Source of the DNA: Streptomyces sp. NRRL WC-3742
GTDB taxonomy: Bacteria; Actinomycetota; Actinomycetes; Streptomycetales; Streptomycetaceae
Direction: 5' to 3'
NCBI RefSeq assembly: GCF_000720635.1
Contig: NZ_JOCF01000030.1
Span: 40,263 to 104,262 of the forward strand
Length of the DNA: 64,000 nt
Shown: positions 7,952 to 15,848 of the stretch, one piece after another
How positions within the stretch are numbered: the first letter of the stretch is position 1
Layout: each line of letters opens with the position of its first letter
Notes under the pieces: generated by a model
Told to the model about the DNA's origin: nothing
The model's database searches: none
The model's input: the letters and a program-made list of their open reading frames with translations, nothing else
Translations under genes and position numbers: made by a program

Positions 7952-9112
7952 ATGGCCAACGAGACAGAGGTCGCGGCCGGCGTCACGGAGGAGTCCGTAC
8001 GCCAGGCGCTGGCGACCGTCAACGACCCGGAGATCAACCGCCCGATCACCGAGATCGGCATGGTGAAATCGGTCGGGATCGCCGAGGACGGCGCGGTGCG
8101 GGTCGCGGTCTACCTGACCGTCTCCGGCTGTCCGATGCGCGAGACGATCGTCACCCGGGTCCGCGAGGCGGTCGGCAGGGTCGCCGGCGTGACCGGTGTC
8201 GAGGTCGAGCTCGACGTGATGAGCGACGAGCAGCGCAAGGAGCTCTCCCAACTGCTGCGCGGCGGCGCCCCCGAGCGGGAGATCCCGTTCGCCAAGCCCG
8301 GCACGCTGACCCGCGTCTACGCGGTCGCCTCCGGCAAGGGCGGCGTCGGCAAGTCCTCGGTGACGGTCAACCTGGCGGCCGCGATGGCCGCCGACGGCCT
8401 GAAGGTCGCCGTGGTGGACGCCGACATCTACGGCCACAGTGTGCCCCGCATGCTGGGCGTCGAGGGCCGGCCGACCCAGGTCCAGGACATGATCATGCCG
8501 CCGCAGGCGAACGGCGTGAAGGTCATCTCGATCGGCATGTTCACCCCGGGCAACGCCCCGGTGGTCTGGCGCGGCCCGATGCTGCACCGCGCGCTGCAGC
8601 AGTTCCTCGCCGACGTGTACTGGGGCGACCTGGACGTGCTGCTGCTGGACCTGCCGCCCGGCACCGGCGACATCGCGATCTCGGTGGCGCAGCTCGTCCC
8701 CAACGCGGAGATCCTGATCGTCACCACCCCGCAGATGGCCGCCGCCGAGGTGGCCGAGCGGGCGGGCACCATCGCGGTGCAGACCCACCAGAAGATCGTC
8801 GGCGTGATCGAGAACATGTCCGGCATGCCGTGCCCGCACTGCGACGAGATGATCGACGTCTTCGGCACCGGCGGCGGCCAGACCGTCGCGGACGCGCTCA
8901 CCCGCACCGTCGGCGCGACCGTCCCGGTGCTCGGCTCGATCCCGATCGACGTCCGGCTGCGCGAGGGCGGCGACGACGGCCGCCCGGTCGTGCTCGCCGC
9001 GCCCGACTCCCCCGCCGGCGCCGCGCTGCGCGCCGTGGCCGGCAAGCTCGGCGGCCGCCAGCGCGGGCTCTCGGGGCTGTCGCTGGGGCTGACCCCGAAG
9101 AACAAGTTCTGA
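7952..9112 (+). CDS. mrp: Mrp/ApbC-type P-loop ATPase, iron-sulfur carrier
   Basis: A 386-residue Mrp/NBP35 ATPase. Residues about 12-88 are a MIP18/DUF59 domain (NDPEINRPITEIGMV). The deviant Walker A GKGGVGKSS is near residue 127, the switch segment DADIYGHS near 155, and DLPPGTGD near 232. The CxxC cluster-binding pair CPHC is near 293. It is predicted to act in the cytosol as a scaffold or carrier that delivers Fe-S clusters to apoproteins. A perfect 20-bp stem-loop ends the unit. Position next to tatB/sigE matches the mycobacterial order. Confidence 0.93.
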   Translation: MANETEVAAGVTEESVRQALATVNDPEINRPITEIGMVKSVGIAEDGAVRVAVYLTVSGCPMRETIVTRVREAVGRVAGVTGVEVELDVMSDEQRKELSQLLRGGAPEREIPFAKPGTLTRVYAVASGKGGVGKSSVTVNLAAAMAADGLKVAVVDADIYGHSVPRMLGVEGRPTQVQDMIMPPQANGVKVISIGMFTPGNAPVVWRGPMLHRALQQFLADVYWGDLDVLLLDLPPGTGDIAISVAQLVPNAEILIVTTPQMAAAEVAERAGTIAVQTHQKIVGVIENMSGMPCPHCDEMIDVFGTGGGQTVADALTRTVGATVPVLGSIPIDVRLREGGDDGRPVVLAAPDSPAGAALRAVAGKLGGRQRGLSGLSLGLTPKNKF

Positions 9113-9140
9113 CGCCGCACGGACGTGCGCAGGCTTGCGC

Positions 9141-9190
9141 AGACGTGACGACGGGCCGGGTGCGGGTGCACCCGGCCCGTCGTCACGTCT
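9141..9190. terminator. Bidirectional terminator, perfect 20-bp stem
   Basis: Arms 9141-9160 and 9171-9190 are perfect complements around 10 nt. It separates mrp (plus) from the convergent gene ending at 9189, whose stop codon it overlaps by 2 nt. It should serve both transcripts. Confidence 0.75.
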
Positions 9191-9869
9191 AGGAGCGGGT
9201 GTAGGCGCCCAGGTCGGGCACCGTCGCGAAGCCGGCGCCGTACGCGCTGACGCCGCGGCCGAACGCGCCGAGCATCACGCCGGGGGCCTCGCCGGCCAGC
9301 ACCCAGCCGTACTCGGACTCGCGGTAGCGGAACGGCTGCGGCAGGCCGTTGACCGGCAGGCTCAGCGTGGACCAGCCGGGGCCGTCCAGGTCGTCGGCGA
9401 GGTCCCAGGCCAGGGAACTCTGCTGGTCCAGCCAGTCCTGGCGCAGCGCGCGGTCCAGCTGGCCGGGCCAGGTGGCGGCGAGCAGTCCTGAGCCGGCCAG
9501 CCAGGCGGCGGAGGAGGCCGAGGTGGCCTCCAGGGTGCCGGTGTTGTCGGCGCTGCGGCGGCTGTCGCGGCGGGCCACGGTGACGACGACCGCGAAGCGG
9601 CGCATGTCGCGCGGCTCGTACTGCCGGGCCGGCTCCTCGCCGTGGCCGAGCGTGCCGTAGTCGACGCCGCCGGGCGCCGTGCCGGGGCGCGGGCCGCCGG
9701 CTCCGGCCTGCATCAGGTAGCGGCGGCCGGTCCAGCCCTCGTCCAGGCCGTACCAGGGGAAGTCGGCGGACAGGTAGGGCACCAGCGGGTCCGCCGGACC
9801 GGCCTGCCCGCCGACCACCGGGCCCCCGGCCGTGGCCGTCGCCCCTCCCGCCTGACTCGTCGCGTCCAT
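9189..9869 (-). CDS. Conserved streptomycete protein of unknown function
   Basis: A 226-residue soluble protein that I do not recognise by domain. The first ~30 residues are Ala/Gly-rich and low complexity. The rest is well structured, with aromatic-rich segments (DFPWYGLDEGWTGRRYLM, EPRDMRRFAVVVTVARRD) and a C-terminus rich in Gly turns. There is no signal peptide or membrane helix. ATG 9869 follows GAGGAGG at good spacing. It lies downstream of tatB in the same orientation with a 149-nt gap containing only G-runs. Confidence 0.7.
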   Translation of the reverse strand: MDATSQAGGATATAGGPVVGGQAGPADPLVPYLSADFPWYGLDEGWTGRRYLMQAGAGGPRPGTAPGGVDYGTLGHGEEPARQYEPRDMRRFAVVVTVARRDSRRSADNTGTLEATSASSAAWLAGSGLLAATWPGQLDRALRQDWLDQQSSLAWDLADDLDGPGWSTLSLPVNGLPQPFRYRESEYGWVLAGEAPGVMLGAFGRGVSAYGAGFATVPDLGAYTRS

Positions 9870-10018
9870 CCCCGGGCCTCCTCAACGCCTGTGTGCCTGC
9901 GCGGTGCGCAATCAGCACAATAGCGGCGCACACGCCGCCGCCCCGCTCAACCGTGCGGGGCGGTTCGCGGGGCGAGGGGGTATGCGGGCGGAGTCCGGGG
10001 GGGGTATCCGGGGGGTTC

Positions 10019-10450
10019 TCAGGTGGCGTCGGGGTCGAACGGGGGGCGCTCTCCGGCCTGCAGCGGTGAGCCGGTGGAGGGCGCGGCGGCCGGGGCGGGC
10101 TTCTCGAAGCTGACGCTGCCGGCGTTCACCGCGGCCGCGGGCCTGTCGTCCAGCACCGAGCGGATGTCGAGGCTGTCCTTCATCCCCTTGAGGCCCAGCG
10201 GGTCCTCGTCGCCGCCCATGAGCTGCTTGCGGACGAAGGTCTTGGGGTTGAGGTCCTCGAACTCGAAGTCCTTGAACTCCGGGCCCAGCTCGCTGCGGAT
10301 GTCCTCCTTCGCCGTGTCGGCGAAGGAACGGATCTTCCGGATGAAGCCCATGGTGTCCTGGATGAGCTTGGGCAGCTTGTCCGGACCGAAGACGATGATC
10401 GCCAACACGGCGAGGGTCAGGAGCTTCAGCCCGCCTACATCGGTGAACAC
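10019..10450 (-). CDS. tatB: Sec-independent translocase component TatB
   Basis: A 143-residue TatA/B-family protein. One N-terminal membrane helix (LLTLAVLAIIVFGPDKLPKL, residues about 10-29) is followed by an amphipathic helix and the actinobacterial segment GPEFKDFEFEDLNPKTF. The C-terminal ~50 residues are Ala/Pro-rich and disordered. In the membrane, TatB works with TatC as the receptor for twin-arginine signal peptides. The GTG start at 10450 follows GAGGGAG. A tandem 16-17-nt repeat lies just upstream at 10474-10506. In mycobacteria an htrA gene separates tatB from the sigma/anti-sigma pair; here there is only 138 nt. Confidence 0.92.
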   Translation of the reverse strand: MFTDVGGLKLLTLAVLAIIVFGPDKLPKLIQDTMGFIRKIRSFADTAKEDIRSELGPEFKDFEFEDLNPKTFVRKQLMGGDEDPLGLKGMKDSLDIRSVLDDRPAAAVNAGSVSFEKPAPAAAPSTGSPLQAGERPPFDPDAT

Positions 10451-10473
10451 CCAGGCTCCCTCGCGAATCGGAC

Positions 10474-10506
10474 GACGTCCCTACAGGTAGACGTCCCTAC
10501 AGGGTA
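10474..10506. repeat. Two tandem 16-17-nt repeats upstream of tatB
   Basis: Units 10474-10489 and 10490-10506 share GACGTCCCTACAGG followed by (G)TA. On the minus strand each unit reads CTGTAGGGACGTC, which contains a TAGGGA/CGTC core. They lie 24-56 nt before the tatB start and could be duplicated operators or duplicated promoter elements. Confidence 0.55.
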
Positions 10507-10588
10507 ATGGCCGCCGGTCGGTCCAGGGCCCACGGTGTGATGAAGCCGTGGTGAAGAACCGCCGGTGGCCGGGCGGCCGGTGGCCCCG

Positions 10589-11608
10589 TCAGCGGGTCTG
10601 CTGGCGCAGGACGGCGAGGCCGCCGGCGTACCGTTCCGGGGTCGGTGCGGGGGTGGCCGCGCGGGTGGCGGCGACCGGGCGGCCGGGGAAGTCCACGGGG
10701 ACCTGGGCGTTCATCGGGACGAACCCGCTGCGGTCGTTGCCGCCGGCCGGGCTGACGGAGGTGCCGGGCGCCTCCTCGCCCTGGACGCCGATGCCCCCGA
10801 CGCCGCCGAGCGTGACCGCGGCGACGGAGAAGGCGCCCGCAGCGGCGAACACCAGCCTGCGGCCCCGGGCGGCCGGGTTCCGGACGGCGGCGGCGGCCGC
10901 CGCGCGCGGCTGGACGGCGGTGTCGTCGTGCCCCGTCCCGGGGCGCGGGGAGCGCCGGCCGATCAGCGGGCGCAGCACCGAGCCGCCGCGGCCGAAGGCG
11001 CGGGGGTCGACGCCGGGCAGCGGGGCGCCGGCGCCGAGCGCGCCGCCGCCGAAGGAGGCGCCCGCACCGCGGCCGAAGGAGCCGCCGGTGAGCCGGCTGC
11101 CGCCGAGCGTGCCCGCGGCCGCGACCCCGCCGCCGGGCAGGTCGTCGTCATCGTCGCGGCGGCCCCGGCCGGTGTGCCGATCGCGGCCCGCGGGGCCGTC
11201 CGCCGGGCCGTCCTCGGGGAGGCTGCCGACGGCCAGCAGCCGGGCCATCAGCCCGGAGGAGGGGCCCGGGGGGCTGGTACGGGTCAGCAGGTGCTTGACG
11301 GCGCGGGCCTCGTCGGCCTCGGCCAGGCACTGGGGGCAGGTCGCCAGGTGGGCCTGGATGCGCTCGCGCGAGTCGTGGCCGAGCTCGCCGTCCAGGAAGG
11401 CGGACAGCCGCTCGCCCAGGTGGTGCTCCTCGGCACCTGGCTCGACCGGGCGGACGGGCACCGGTCGCAGCGAGGTCTCCGCGGGCAGCGGGAGGGCGGG
11501 GCCGCCGTCAGCATCGCCACGGCGCCCCGGCAGGGCCCAGCCCCGTCGGGCGGCGGACCGGCCGGACGCCTCCGGCTGGCCCGGCCCGGACCGGCCGGTA
11601 CCGCTCAC
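10589..11608 (-). CDS. Zinc-finger anti-sigma factor (RseA/RsgA-like), membrane-anchored
   Basis: A 339-residue protein translationally coupled to the ECF sigma gene: its GTG start at 11608 overlaps the sigma stop as GTGA. Residues about 62-110 form a ZAS anti-sigma domain with the HxxxCxxC motif HLATCPQC near residues 86-93. Residues 130-245 are Gly/Arg/Asp-rich linker. One membrane helix near 252-272 ([20 protein letters not shown]) puts the short C-terminus outside. It is predicted to bind and hold the neighbouring sigma factor until envelope or redox stress releases it. The extended low-complexity linker is longer than in mycobacterial RseA. Confidence 0.85.
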   Translation of the reverse strand: MSGTGRSGPGQPEASGRSAARRGWALPGRRGDADGGPALPLPAETSLRPVPVRPVEPGAEEHHLGERLSAFLDGELGHDSRERIQAHLATCPQCLAEADEARAVKHLLTRTSPPGPSSGLMARLLAVGSLPEDGPADGPAGRDRHTGRGRRDDDDDLPGGGVAAAGTLGGSRLTGGSFGRGAGASFGGGALGAGAPLPGVDPRAFGRGGSVLRPLIGRRSPRPGTGHDDTAVQPRAAAAAAVRNPAARGRRLVFAAAGAFSVAAVTLGGVGGIGVQGEEAPGTSVSPAGGNDRSGFVPMNAQVPVDFPGRPVAATRAATPAPTPERYAGGLAVLRQQTR

Positions 11609-12456
11609 GATCGCCTCCGTCCGCGCCCGCCCGGCGCGACGGCCGGTTCGGCAGCGGCACCGACCGCCACCGGCTCCGGCTCGGCCGAGCCGCCGCGGCG
11701 CTCACGGCCGGGGGCCTGGCCGGGGGCGCGGTGCTTGAGGGCGGCGCGCAGGTGGGAGCGGCCGCGGTGGATGCGGCTGCGGACGGTGCCGAGCTTGACG
11801 CCCAGCGTCGCGGCGATCTCCTCGTAGGAGAGGCCCTCGATGTCGCAGAGCACCACGGCGGCGCGGAACTCGGGGGCGAGGGTGTCCAGGGCCTGCTGCA
11901 CGTCGGCGTCGAAGTGGGTGTCGCTGAAGTGCTGGGCCGGGCTGGGCTCGCGGGAGGCGAGCCGCTCGGCCGCGTCCTCGCCGAGCGCGTCGAAGCGGAT
12001 GCGCTGGCGGCGGCGGACCATGTCCAGGAACAGGTTGGTGGTGATCCGGTGCAGCCAGCCCTCGAACGTGCCGGGGGTGTAGGTGGACAGCGAACGGAAG
12101 ACCCGGACGAAGACCTCCTGGGTGAGGTCCTCGGCGTCGTGCTGGTTGCCCGTCAGGCGGTACGCCAGGCGGTAGACGCGGGCGCTGTGAGCCTCGACGA
12201 TCTCCTCCCACGTGGGCGGAGTCCAGCTCTGCGCGTCGGGGCCCTCGGCGAAGGTCGCGAGGACGGGCGCCTCGGTGGTACCGGCGGCCGGCGTCTCGGC
12301 GGCGGCGGGCTGGTCCATGTCGGTGTGCGCGGGCTGGTTCATCACGGGCTTCGGCGTACGGGCCGACGCGGTGCTGCGGTGGTGCCGCCGCACAGGGACG
12401 TCGCCCTCGGCCACACCTCCTCGGTCGGCTCTTCTGCCCAGCAGGGCCACCACCAT
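11605..12456 (-). CDS. sigE: ECF RNA polymerase sigma factor (SigE-type)
   Basis: A 283-residue ECF sigma factor. Region 2 is clear ([20 protein letters not shown] onward, core-binding and -10 reading) and region 4 follows ([20 protein letters not shown], the -35 helix-turn-helix). About 85 residues of disordered N-terminus precede region 2. ATG 12456 was chosen because AGGTGG stands just upstream; longer in-frame extensions have no ribosome-binding site. Its stop overlaps the anti-sigma start, the classic sigma/anti-sigma operon. From memory it is the counterpart of M. tuberculosis SigE (Rv1221). The divergent O-methyltransferase lies opposite. Confidence 0.92.
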   Translation of the reverse strand: MVVALLGRRADRGGVAEGDVPVRRHHRSTASARTPKPVMNQPAHTDMDQPAAAETPAAGTTEAPVLATFAEGPDAQSWTPPTWEEIVEAHSARVYRLAYRLTGNQHDAEDLTQEVFVRVFRSLSTYTPGTFEGWLHRITTNLFLDMVRRRQRIRFDALGEDAAERLASREPSPAQHFSDTHFDADVQQALDTLAPEFRAAVVLCDIEGLSYEEIAATLGVKLGTVRSRIHRGRSHLRAALKHRAPGQAPGRERRGGSAEPEPVAVGAAAEPAVAPGGRGRRRS

Positions 12457-12560
12457 ATCCACCTCACCCGTCAAGCCCGGATAAAAGTGCCCGGGACCTC
12501 TTGCACACCCGGTCCTCACTGACAACGGCCCGCCGCGGTACGCGGTTCCCGCCCGGCCAG

Positions 12561-12566
12561 TAACCT
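12561..12566 (+). promoter_or_regulatory. Candidate -10 box for the O-methyltransferase gene
   Basis: TAACCT on the plus strand abuts the GTG at 12567. A transcript from it would begin around 12573, downstream of that GTG, which argues for a later start codon (see the CDS entry). Confidence 0.4.
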
Positions 12567-13262
12567 GTGGCAGGAAATATCGACATCCTCCGCACCGGGC
12601 CGCCACCCGGGGCTCCGAAAGAGGCAGCCATCAGCGAGTTCGGGCCCGCACACGCGGCCCTCGCCGACACCTACGTGGGCGAGGACGCGGTGCTCACCTA
12701 CGCCCGGGCGCAGTCCGCGCGCACCGGCATACGGGCGATCGGACCGAGCGGCGGCGCCTGCCTGCGGCTGCTGGCCGCCGCGCTGGACGCCAAGGCGGTG
12801 GCCGAGATCGGCACCGGGACGGGCGTCTCCGGGGTCTACCTGCTGCGCGGGATGCGGCCGGACGGCGTGCTGACCACCGTGGACTCCGAGCCCGTGCGCC
12901 AGCAGCTGGCCCGGGAGGCGTACCAGGCGGCCGGGTTCGCGGCGAACCGCTCCCGGTTCATACCGGGCCGCGCGCTGGAGGTGCTGCCGCGCCTCGCGGA
13001 CGGCCAGTACGACCTGGTGTTCTGCGACGGCGATCCGGCCGAGTCCCGGGAGTACCTGCTGGAGGCGCTGCGGCTGCTGCGGCCGGGCGGGATGGTCTGC
13101 TTCGAGGGGGTCTTCCAGGAGGGCAGGCTCGCCGAGCCGGAGCTCCAGGACCCGCAGACGGGCGCGGTGCGCGACCTCGTCCGGGACGTGCGGGAGAGCG
13201 ACGCGCTGCTTCCGGCGCTGCTGCCCGTCTCGGACGGGCTGCTCTGCGCCGTCAAGCGCTGA
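12567..13262 (+). CDS. O-methyltransferase, class I SAM-dependent
   Basis: A predicted SAM-dependent O-methyltransferase of the catechol-OMT-like family. The SAM motif [14 protein letters not shown] lies about one third in, followed by [13 protein letters not shown] and [11 protein letters not shown]. It corresponds in position to mycobacterial Rv1220c beside sigE. The coordinates use the only conventional start, GTG 12567, giving 231 residues. However, a -10 box directly abuts this GTG, and AAAGAGG stands 5 nt before an in-frame ATC at 12630. Translation may therefore start at that unusual codon, giving 210 residues. The substrate is unknown. Confidence 0.85.
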   Translation: MAGNIDILRTGPPPGAPKEAAISEFGPAHAALADTYVGEDAVLTYARAQSARTGIRAIGPSGGACLRLLAAALDAKAVAEIGTGTGVSGVYLLRGMRPDGVLTTVDSEPVRQQLAREAYQAAGFAANRSRFIPGRALEVLPRLADGQYDLVFCDGDPAESREYLLEALRLLRPGGMVCFEGVFQEGRLAEPELQDPQTGAVRDLVRDVRESDALLPALLPVSDGLLCAVKR

Positions 13263-13279
13263 GCGCCCCGGCTGCCCAG

Positions 13280-13341
13280 GCCCTCGAGAACGCCGGGCCC
13301 TCGAGCACCAAGCCCTCGAACGCCGGGCCCTCGAACACCGG
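13280..13341. repeat. Four tandem 15-17-nt units
   Basis: Units 13280-13296, 13297-13311, 13312-13326 and 13327-13341 each begin GCCCTCGA and end in variants of CGCCGG or CACCGG. They lie in the non-coding gap between the O-methyltransferase stop and the convergent DUF3117 gene. This is probably a microsatellite-like slippage array without function. Confidence 0.7.
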
Positions 13342-13342
13342 A

Positions 13343-13378
13343 CGGGCCCGGGCCGACATGACGTCGCACCCGGGCCCG
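13343..13378. terminator. Stem-loop between convergent genes
   Basis: Arms 13343-13352 and 13369-13378 (CGGGCCCGGG and its complement) are perfect over 10 bp, with a 16-nt loop. It is placed to end both the O-methyltransferase and the DUF3117 transcripts. Confidence 0.55.
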
Positions 13379-13414
13379 CCGGTACACATCGGGGGCTGAG
13401 AAGCGCCCGCTGAC

Positions 13415-13582
13415 TCAGCCCGTGACCAACAGCAGGGCGTCGCCCAGGGCTGCGGCCTCGTCAGGCGTGAGCTCCACCACCAGGCGCCCGCCGCCCTCGA
13501 GCGGAACGCGCATGATGATGCCCCGCCCCTCTTTGGTGACTTCGAGCGGGCCGTCACCCGTCCGCGGCTTCATGGCCGCCAT
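13415..13582 (-). CDS. DUF3117 family small protein
   Basis: A 55-residue protein, MAAMKPRTGDGPLEVTKE at its N-terminus and PDEAAALGDALLLVTG at its C-terminus, a near-invariant actinobacterial family (M. tuberculosis Rv1211). Function is unknown; the fold is a small beta-rich domain ending in one helix. The start ATG 13582 gives the canonical MAAMKPRTG opening; a second ATG lies three codons later. It has its own upstream gap of about 300 nt shared with the divergent enoyl-CoA hydratase. Confidence 0.93.
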   Translation of the reverse strand: MAAMKPRTGDGPLEVTKEGRGIIMRVPLEGGGRLVVELTPDEAAALGDALLLVTG

Positions 13583-13891
13583 GCTCGTTCCCCTTCCTGC
13601 AACCGCTCAGCTACGCACCGGCAGTCCGTCCACCGCCGGTATCGAACGCATTGATCGGAGGCCATTATCCCGCATGCCACGGCCTGATGACCAACATCAC
13701 GCTCGGTGCATCCAGGGCCGGATCGTCCCCAACCGCCGTATTTGGCGTCATAAGCCCCGGCGCGGCTGCGGTTCGGACACCGCCGGAAGGTGCGATAGCT
13801 CACACTCCCCAGCCGCCCGGGCACTGCGGCATCCTGACAGCTACCGATGACCGGTGACCGAGCCGTCACACGCCAAGGGAGACCCTCGCCC

Positions 13892-14692
13892 ATGTCCGAT
13901 TCCGTGCTGTACGAACTGGACGGCGGCCTGGCCGTCGTCACCATCAACCGCCCGGAGGCGATGAACGCCCTGGACGTCGCGACCAAGGTCGCCCTGCGCG
14001 ACGCGATGGTCCGCGCCGCCGAGGACACCGCGGTGCGGGCGGTGCTGCTGACCGGTTCGGGCGAGCGCGCCTTCTGCGTCGGGCAGGACCTCAACGAGCA
14101 CCTCGGTCAGCTCAAGCTCGCCGAGGAGACGGGCGAGGGCGCGCTGCGCACCGTCACCGAGCACTACAACCCGCTGGTGCGGGCGCTGGCCGGGATGCGC
14201 AAGCCGACCGTGGCGGCGGTCGGCGGGGTGGCGGCCGGGGCGGGCGCCTCGCTGGCCTTCGCCTGCGACTTCCGCATCCTCTCCGAGAAGGCCGGCTTCA
14301 ACACCGCCTTCGCCGGGATCGCCCTGACGGCCGACTCGGGCGCCTCCTGGACGCTGCCCCGGCTGGTCGGGCACGCCCGGGCGACCGAGCTGCTGATGCT
14401 GCCCCGGACGGTCAAGGCCCCCGAGGCGATGGAGCTGGGCCTGGCCACCAAGGTGGTGCCGGCCGGGGAACTCGCCGCCACCGCCCGGGCGTTCGCCCGG
14501 GAACTGGCCGCGGGCCCGACCGTCGCCTACGGCGCCATCAAGGAGTCCCTGGCCTACGGCGCCTCGCACTCGCTGGACGAACTCCTCGACAAGGAGGACG
14601 AGTTGCAGACCCTGGCCGGGGAGAGCGAGGACCACCGGATCGCGGTGCGGGCCTTCATCGCCAAGGAGAAGCCGGAGTACCTGGGCCGCTAG
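13892..14692 (+). CDS. Enoyl-CoA hydratase/isomerase family protein
   Basis: A 266-residue crotonase-fold enzyme. The oxyanion-hole segments are present: AFCVGQDLNEH near residue 65 and the family stretch GGVAAGAGASLAFACDFRI near 113-131. The length is typical of monofunctional enoyl-CoA hydratases, and the overall pattern resembles PaaG-type isomerases, but the substrate is not determinable. ATG 13892 was chosen behind AAGGGA; an upstream in-frame ATG at 13847 lacks a ribosome-binding site. The 309-nt gap 13583-13891 holds both divergent promoters, and I cannot assign hexamers with confidence. Confidence 0.9.
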   Translation: MSDSVLYELDGGLAVVTINRPEAMNALDVATKVALRDAMVRAAEDTAVRAVLLTGSGERAFCVGQDLNEHLGQLKLAEETGEGALRTVTEHYNPLVRALAGMRKPTVAAVGGVAAGAGASLAFACDFRILSEKAGFNTAFAGIALTADSGASWTLPRLVGHARATELLMLPRTVKAPEAMELGLATKVVPAGELAATARAFARELAAGPTVAYGAIKESLAYGASHSLDELLDKEDELQTLAGESEDHRIAVRAFIAKEKPEYLGR

Positions 14693-14706
14693 CGCCCGGA
14701 CAGGGC

Positions 14707-15291
14707 CTAGTTCTTTCGGCCCGTGCGGACGTGACAGTCCGCCAGGTGGTCGTCGACCAGACCGCACGCCTGCATCAGGGCGTAGGCGGTGGTCGGGCCG
14801 ACGAAGCGGAAGCCGGCCTTCATGAGCGCCTTGGACAGCGCCGTCGACTCGGGGGTGACGGCCGGGACCTCGCCCAGCGTGCGGGGGGCCGGCCGGCCCG
14901 GGTCGGCGGCGAAGCTCCAGATCAGCGCGTCCAGGCCGCCGTCCAGGTCGCGGGCGACGACCGCGTTGGCGATCGTCGCGTCGATCTTGGCGCGGTTGCG
15001 GATGATGCCCGGGTCGGCGAGCAGCCGCTCCCGGTCCGCGTCGCCGAACTCGGCGACCTTCGCGATCTCGAAGCCCGCGAACGCCGCGCGGAAGCCCTCG
15101 CGGCGGCGCAGGATCGTCAGCCAGGAGAGCCCGGACTGGAACGCCTCCAGGCTGATCCGCTCGAACAGGGCGTCGTCGCCGTGCACGGGCCGACCCCACT
15201 CGGTGTCGTGGTAGACCCGGTAGTCGTCCGTCGACTCGCCCCAGCCGCAGCGGCGCAGCCCGTCCTCGCCGAGGACGGCGCCGTCCGTCAC
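14707..15291 (-). CDS. tag: DNA-3-methyladenine glycosylase I
   Basis: A 194-residue Tag-family base-excision glycosylase that removes 3-methyladenine. The N-terminal zinc/active-site region RCGWGESTDDYRVYHDTEWG is present, with further family motifs EAFQSGLSWLTIL and GFRFVGPTTAYALMQACG. The C-terminal zinc ligands are retained (DDHLADCHVRTG). The GTG start at 15291 overlaps the stop of the DivIVA-domain gene as GTGA, so it is translated as the second gene of that operon. It is convergent with the enoyl-CoA hydratase. Confidence 0.93.
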   Translation of the reverse strand: MTDGAVLGEDGLRRCGWGESTDDYRVYHDTEWGRPVHGDDALFERISLEAFQSGLSWLTILRRREGFRAAFAGFEIAKVAEFGDADRERLLADPGIIRNRAKIDATIANAVVARDLDGGLDALIWSFAADPGRPAPRTLGEVPAVTPESTALSKALMKAGFRFVGPTTAYALMQACGLVDDHLADCHVRTGRKN

Positions 15292-15719
15292 TTCTCGCCC
15301 GCCGGCCTGGCGTCCTCGACCGGCGGCGCGGCCTCGGCCGGGGCCCCGGCCGGCTCGACGACCTTGGCGAAGGCTTCCAGGCCCGGCAGCGGCTCGGCGT
15401 CGGTGTCCGGGCGGCCGGTGGCCTCGACGGAGCCGCGCAGGTGGGCGGCGGCCTCCAGTTCGGCGATCCGCGAGTCGCGGTAGGCGAGTTCGGCGCCGAG
15501 GCGGTCGAGGACGTCGTCCACCTCGTCCATCCGGTAGCCGCGCACGGCCATCGGAATGCGCAGCTCGTCCACGTCCGCCTTGCTCAGCGGACGGTCCTGC
15601 GGCAGCCGGGCGGCGATGCGGTCCGGCACCGCCTCCGGCATCGAGCCGCCTCCGCCGAGCGCCACCAGCGCGGCGCCGCCGACCACCACGGCCATGGCGA
15701 CCACGATCACCCAGAACAC
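15288..15719 (-). CDS. DivIVA-domain membrane protein
   Basis: A 143-residue protein with one N-terminal membrane helix (VFWVIVVAMAVVVGGAALVAL, residues 1-21) and a DivIVA-like segment LRIPMAVRGYRMDEVDDVLD near 55-75, followed by a short coiled coil and a Pro/Ala/Glu-rich tail. DivIVA domains recognise curved membrane and organise polar growth. This short single-helix form is the Rv1209-type protein, whose exact role is unknown. The GTG at 15719 follows GGAGGAG with 6-nt spacing. It is coupled to tag and divergent from the folP2-like gene. Confidence 0.85.
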   Translation of the reverse strand: MFWVIVVAMAVVVGGAALVALGGGGSMPEAVPDRIAARLPQDRPLSKADVDELRIPMAVRGYRMDEVDDVLDRLGAELAYRDSRIAELEAAAHLRGSVEATGRPDTDAEPLPGLEAFAKVVEPAGAPAEAAPPVEDARPAGEK

Positions 15720-15848
15720 GAGCTCTCCTCCCGAACTCCCGGACGGCCCTCCGCTGCGGTGCCCGGGATCAAACTGATCATGACAGCATGGTTCCCGGTG
15801 AGGCCGGGGGCCATCATCGCACCCGCAGCAGCTGTGGAGGAGACATCG

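Noticed and set aside
13280..13341. CRISPR-like array
   Set aside because: Units are 15-17 nt, contiguous and without spacers, and no cas gene is present.
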